In this document: piece by piece, positions 5,684 through 5,809 of the stretch
How positions within the stretch are numbered: position 1 is the first letter of the stretch
Layout: every line of letters begins with the position of its first letter
Origin: an uncultured Actinomycetes bacterium
GTDB taxonomy: Bacteria > Actinomycetota > Actinomycetes > Nanopelagicales > Nanopelagicaceae
DNA: 5,809 nucleotides
Assembly (NCBI GenBank): GCA_903820565.1
Contig: CAIJHZ010000084.1
Location: 1 to 5,809 of the forward strand
Direction: 5' to 3'
The notes under the pieces: model-generated
Database searches by the model: none
The model's input: only the letters and a program-made list of their open reading frames with translations
What the model was told of the DNA's origin: nothing
Made by a program: the position numbers and the translations under genes

Positions 5684-5809
5684 TTAAAAAGTAACTTTAG
5701 GAACATTGCGATCTTGAGGATCTTCTACTTCGTAAAATTCGCGCTCTGTAACCTTTGCAAGGCCTGCAAAAAGACTACTAGGGATAGTTTTTACAGCGGT
5801 ATTGAGCGA
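5684..5809 (-). CDS. lemA: LemA family protein, C-terminal 41 residues, cut by window edge
   Basis: This short frame is open to the right edge of the window. Read on the minus strand it ends SLNTAVKTIPSSLFAGL (first 17 visible residues), then AKVTEREFYEVEDPQ, and closes with VPKVTF before TAA at 5686-5684. The NTAV-P-LFAGL pattern, the aromatic-acidic EFYEVED segment and the VPKV(T/S)F end are characteristic of LemA C-termini. LemA proteins have one N-terminal membrane anchor and a helical body; their biochemical role is poorly defined. lemA directly upstream of htpX is a recurrent gene pair, and here the gap is 13 bp, so the two are probably one operon whose promoter lies outside the window. 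Only about a fifth of a typical protein is visible, so the anchor and helical core cannot be checked. Confidence 0.88.
   Translation of the reverse strand, partial: SLNTAVKTIPSSLFAGLAKVTEREFYEVEDPQDRNVPKVTF

Noticed and set aside
1..5809. tRNA, rRNA, CRISPR array, insertion sequence, toxin-antitoxin or phage-defence genes
   Set aside because: I looked for tandem spaced repeats, terminal inverted repeats, cloverleaf-like stretches and transposase motifs on both strands and found none. Coding regions fill the window except for the 147 bp and 56 bp gaps already described.

Overview
This window looks like chromosomal housekeeping DNA from an actinobacterium with unusually low GC content and tight gene packing. 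By eye the GC is in the forties and most gaps are 2 to 56 bp. The actinobacterial placement rests on four things: HAIR-type (HspR) operators in front of dnaK, an EtfD-type membrane Fe-S oxidoreductase close to dnaK (as in mycobacteria), a response regulator very similar to mycobacterial PhoP, and weak or absent Shine-Dalgarno sites at several starts. A streamlined freshwater lineage such as acI/Nanopelagicales would fit, but that is inference.

Layout. The minus strand at 1-322 carries the first 107 codons of dnaK. A 147 bp divergent region (323-469) holds the dnaK ribosome binding site, a leader hairpin, a likely -10 box and two HspR-type inverted repeats embedded in a larger 11-bp perfect inverted repeat. 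On the plus strand, 470-2542 encodes a membrane cytochrome/Fe-S/CCG-domain oxidoreductase, probably EtfD. It is followed by a two-component pair: an OmpR/PhoP-type regulator at 2599-3312 and its histidine kinase at 3315-4763, only 2 bp apart. The minus strand then carries a lemA-htpX pair (lemA C-terminus at 5684-5809, htpX at 4771-5670), which meets the kinase gene tail to tail with 7 bp between stop codons.

How the genes work together. DnaK (cytosolic folding) and HtpX (membrane proteolysis) are both protein-quality-control factors, and dnaK looks heat-shock regulated through HspR. The EtfD-like protein probably passes electrons from an electron-transfer flavoprotein, reduced by acyl-CoA dehydrogenases, to menaquinone. 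The two-component system senses an unknown envelope or extracellular signal. No mobile element, CRISPR array, RNA gene or foreign-looking island was seen. The most interesting material is the architecture of the dnaK/etfD divergent control region and the ambiguous start of the etfD-like gene. I found no convincing new multi-gene system.
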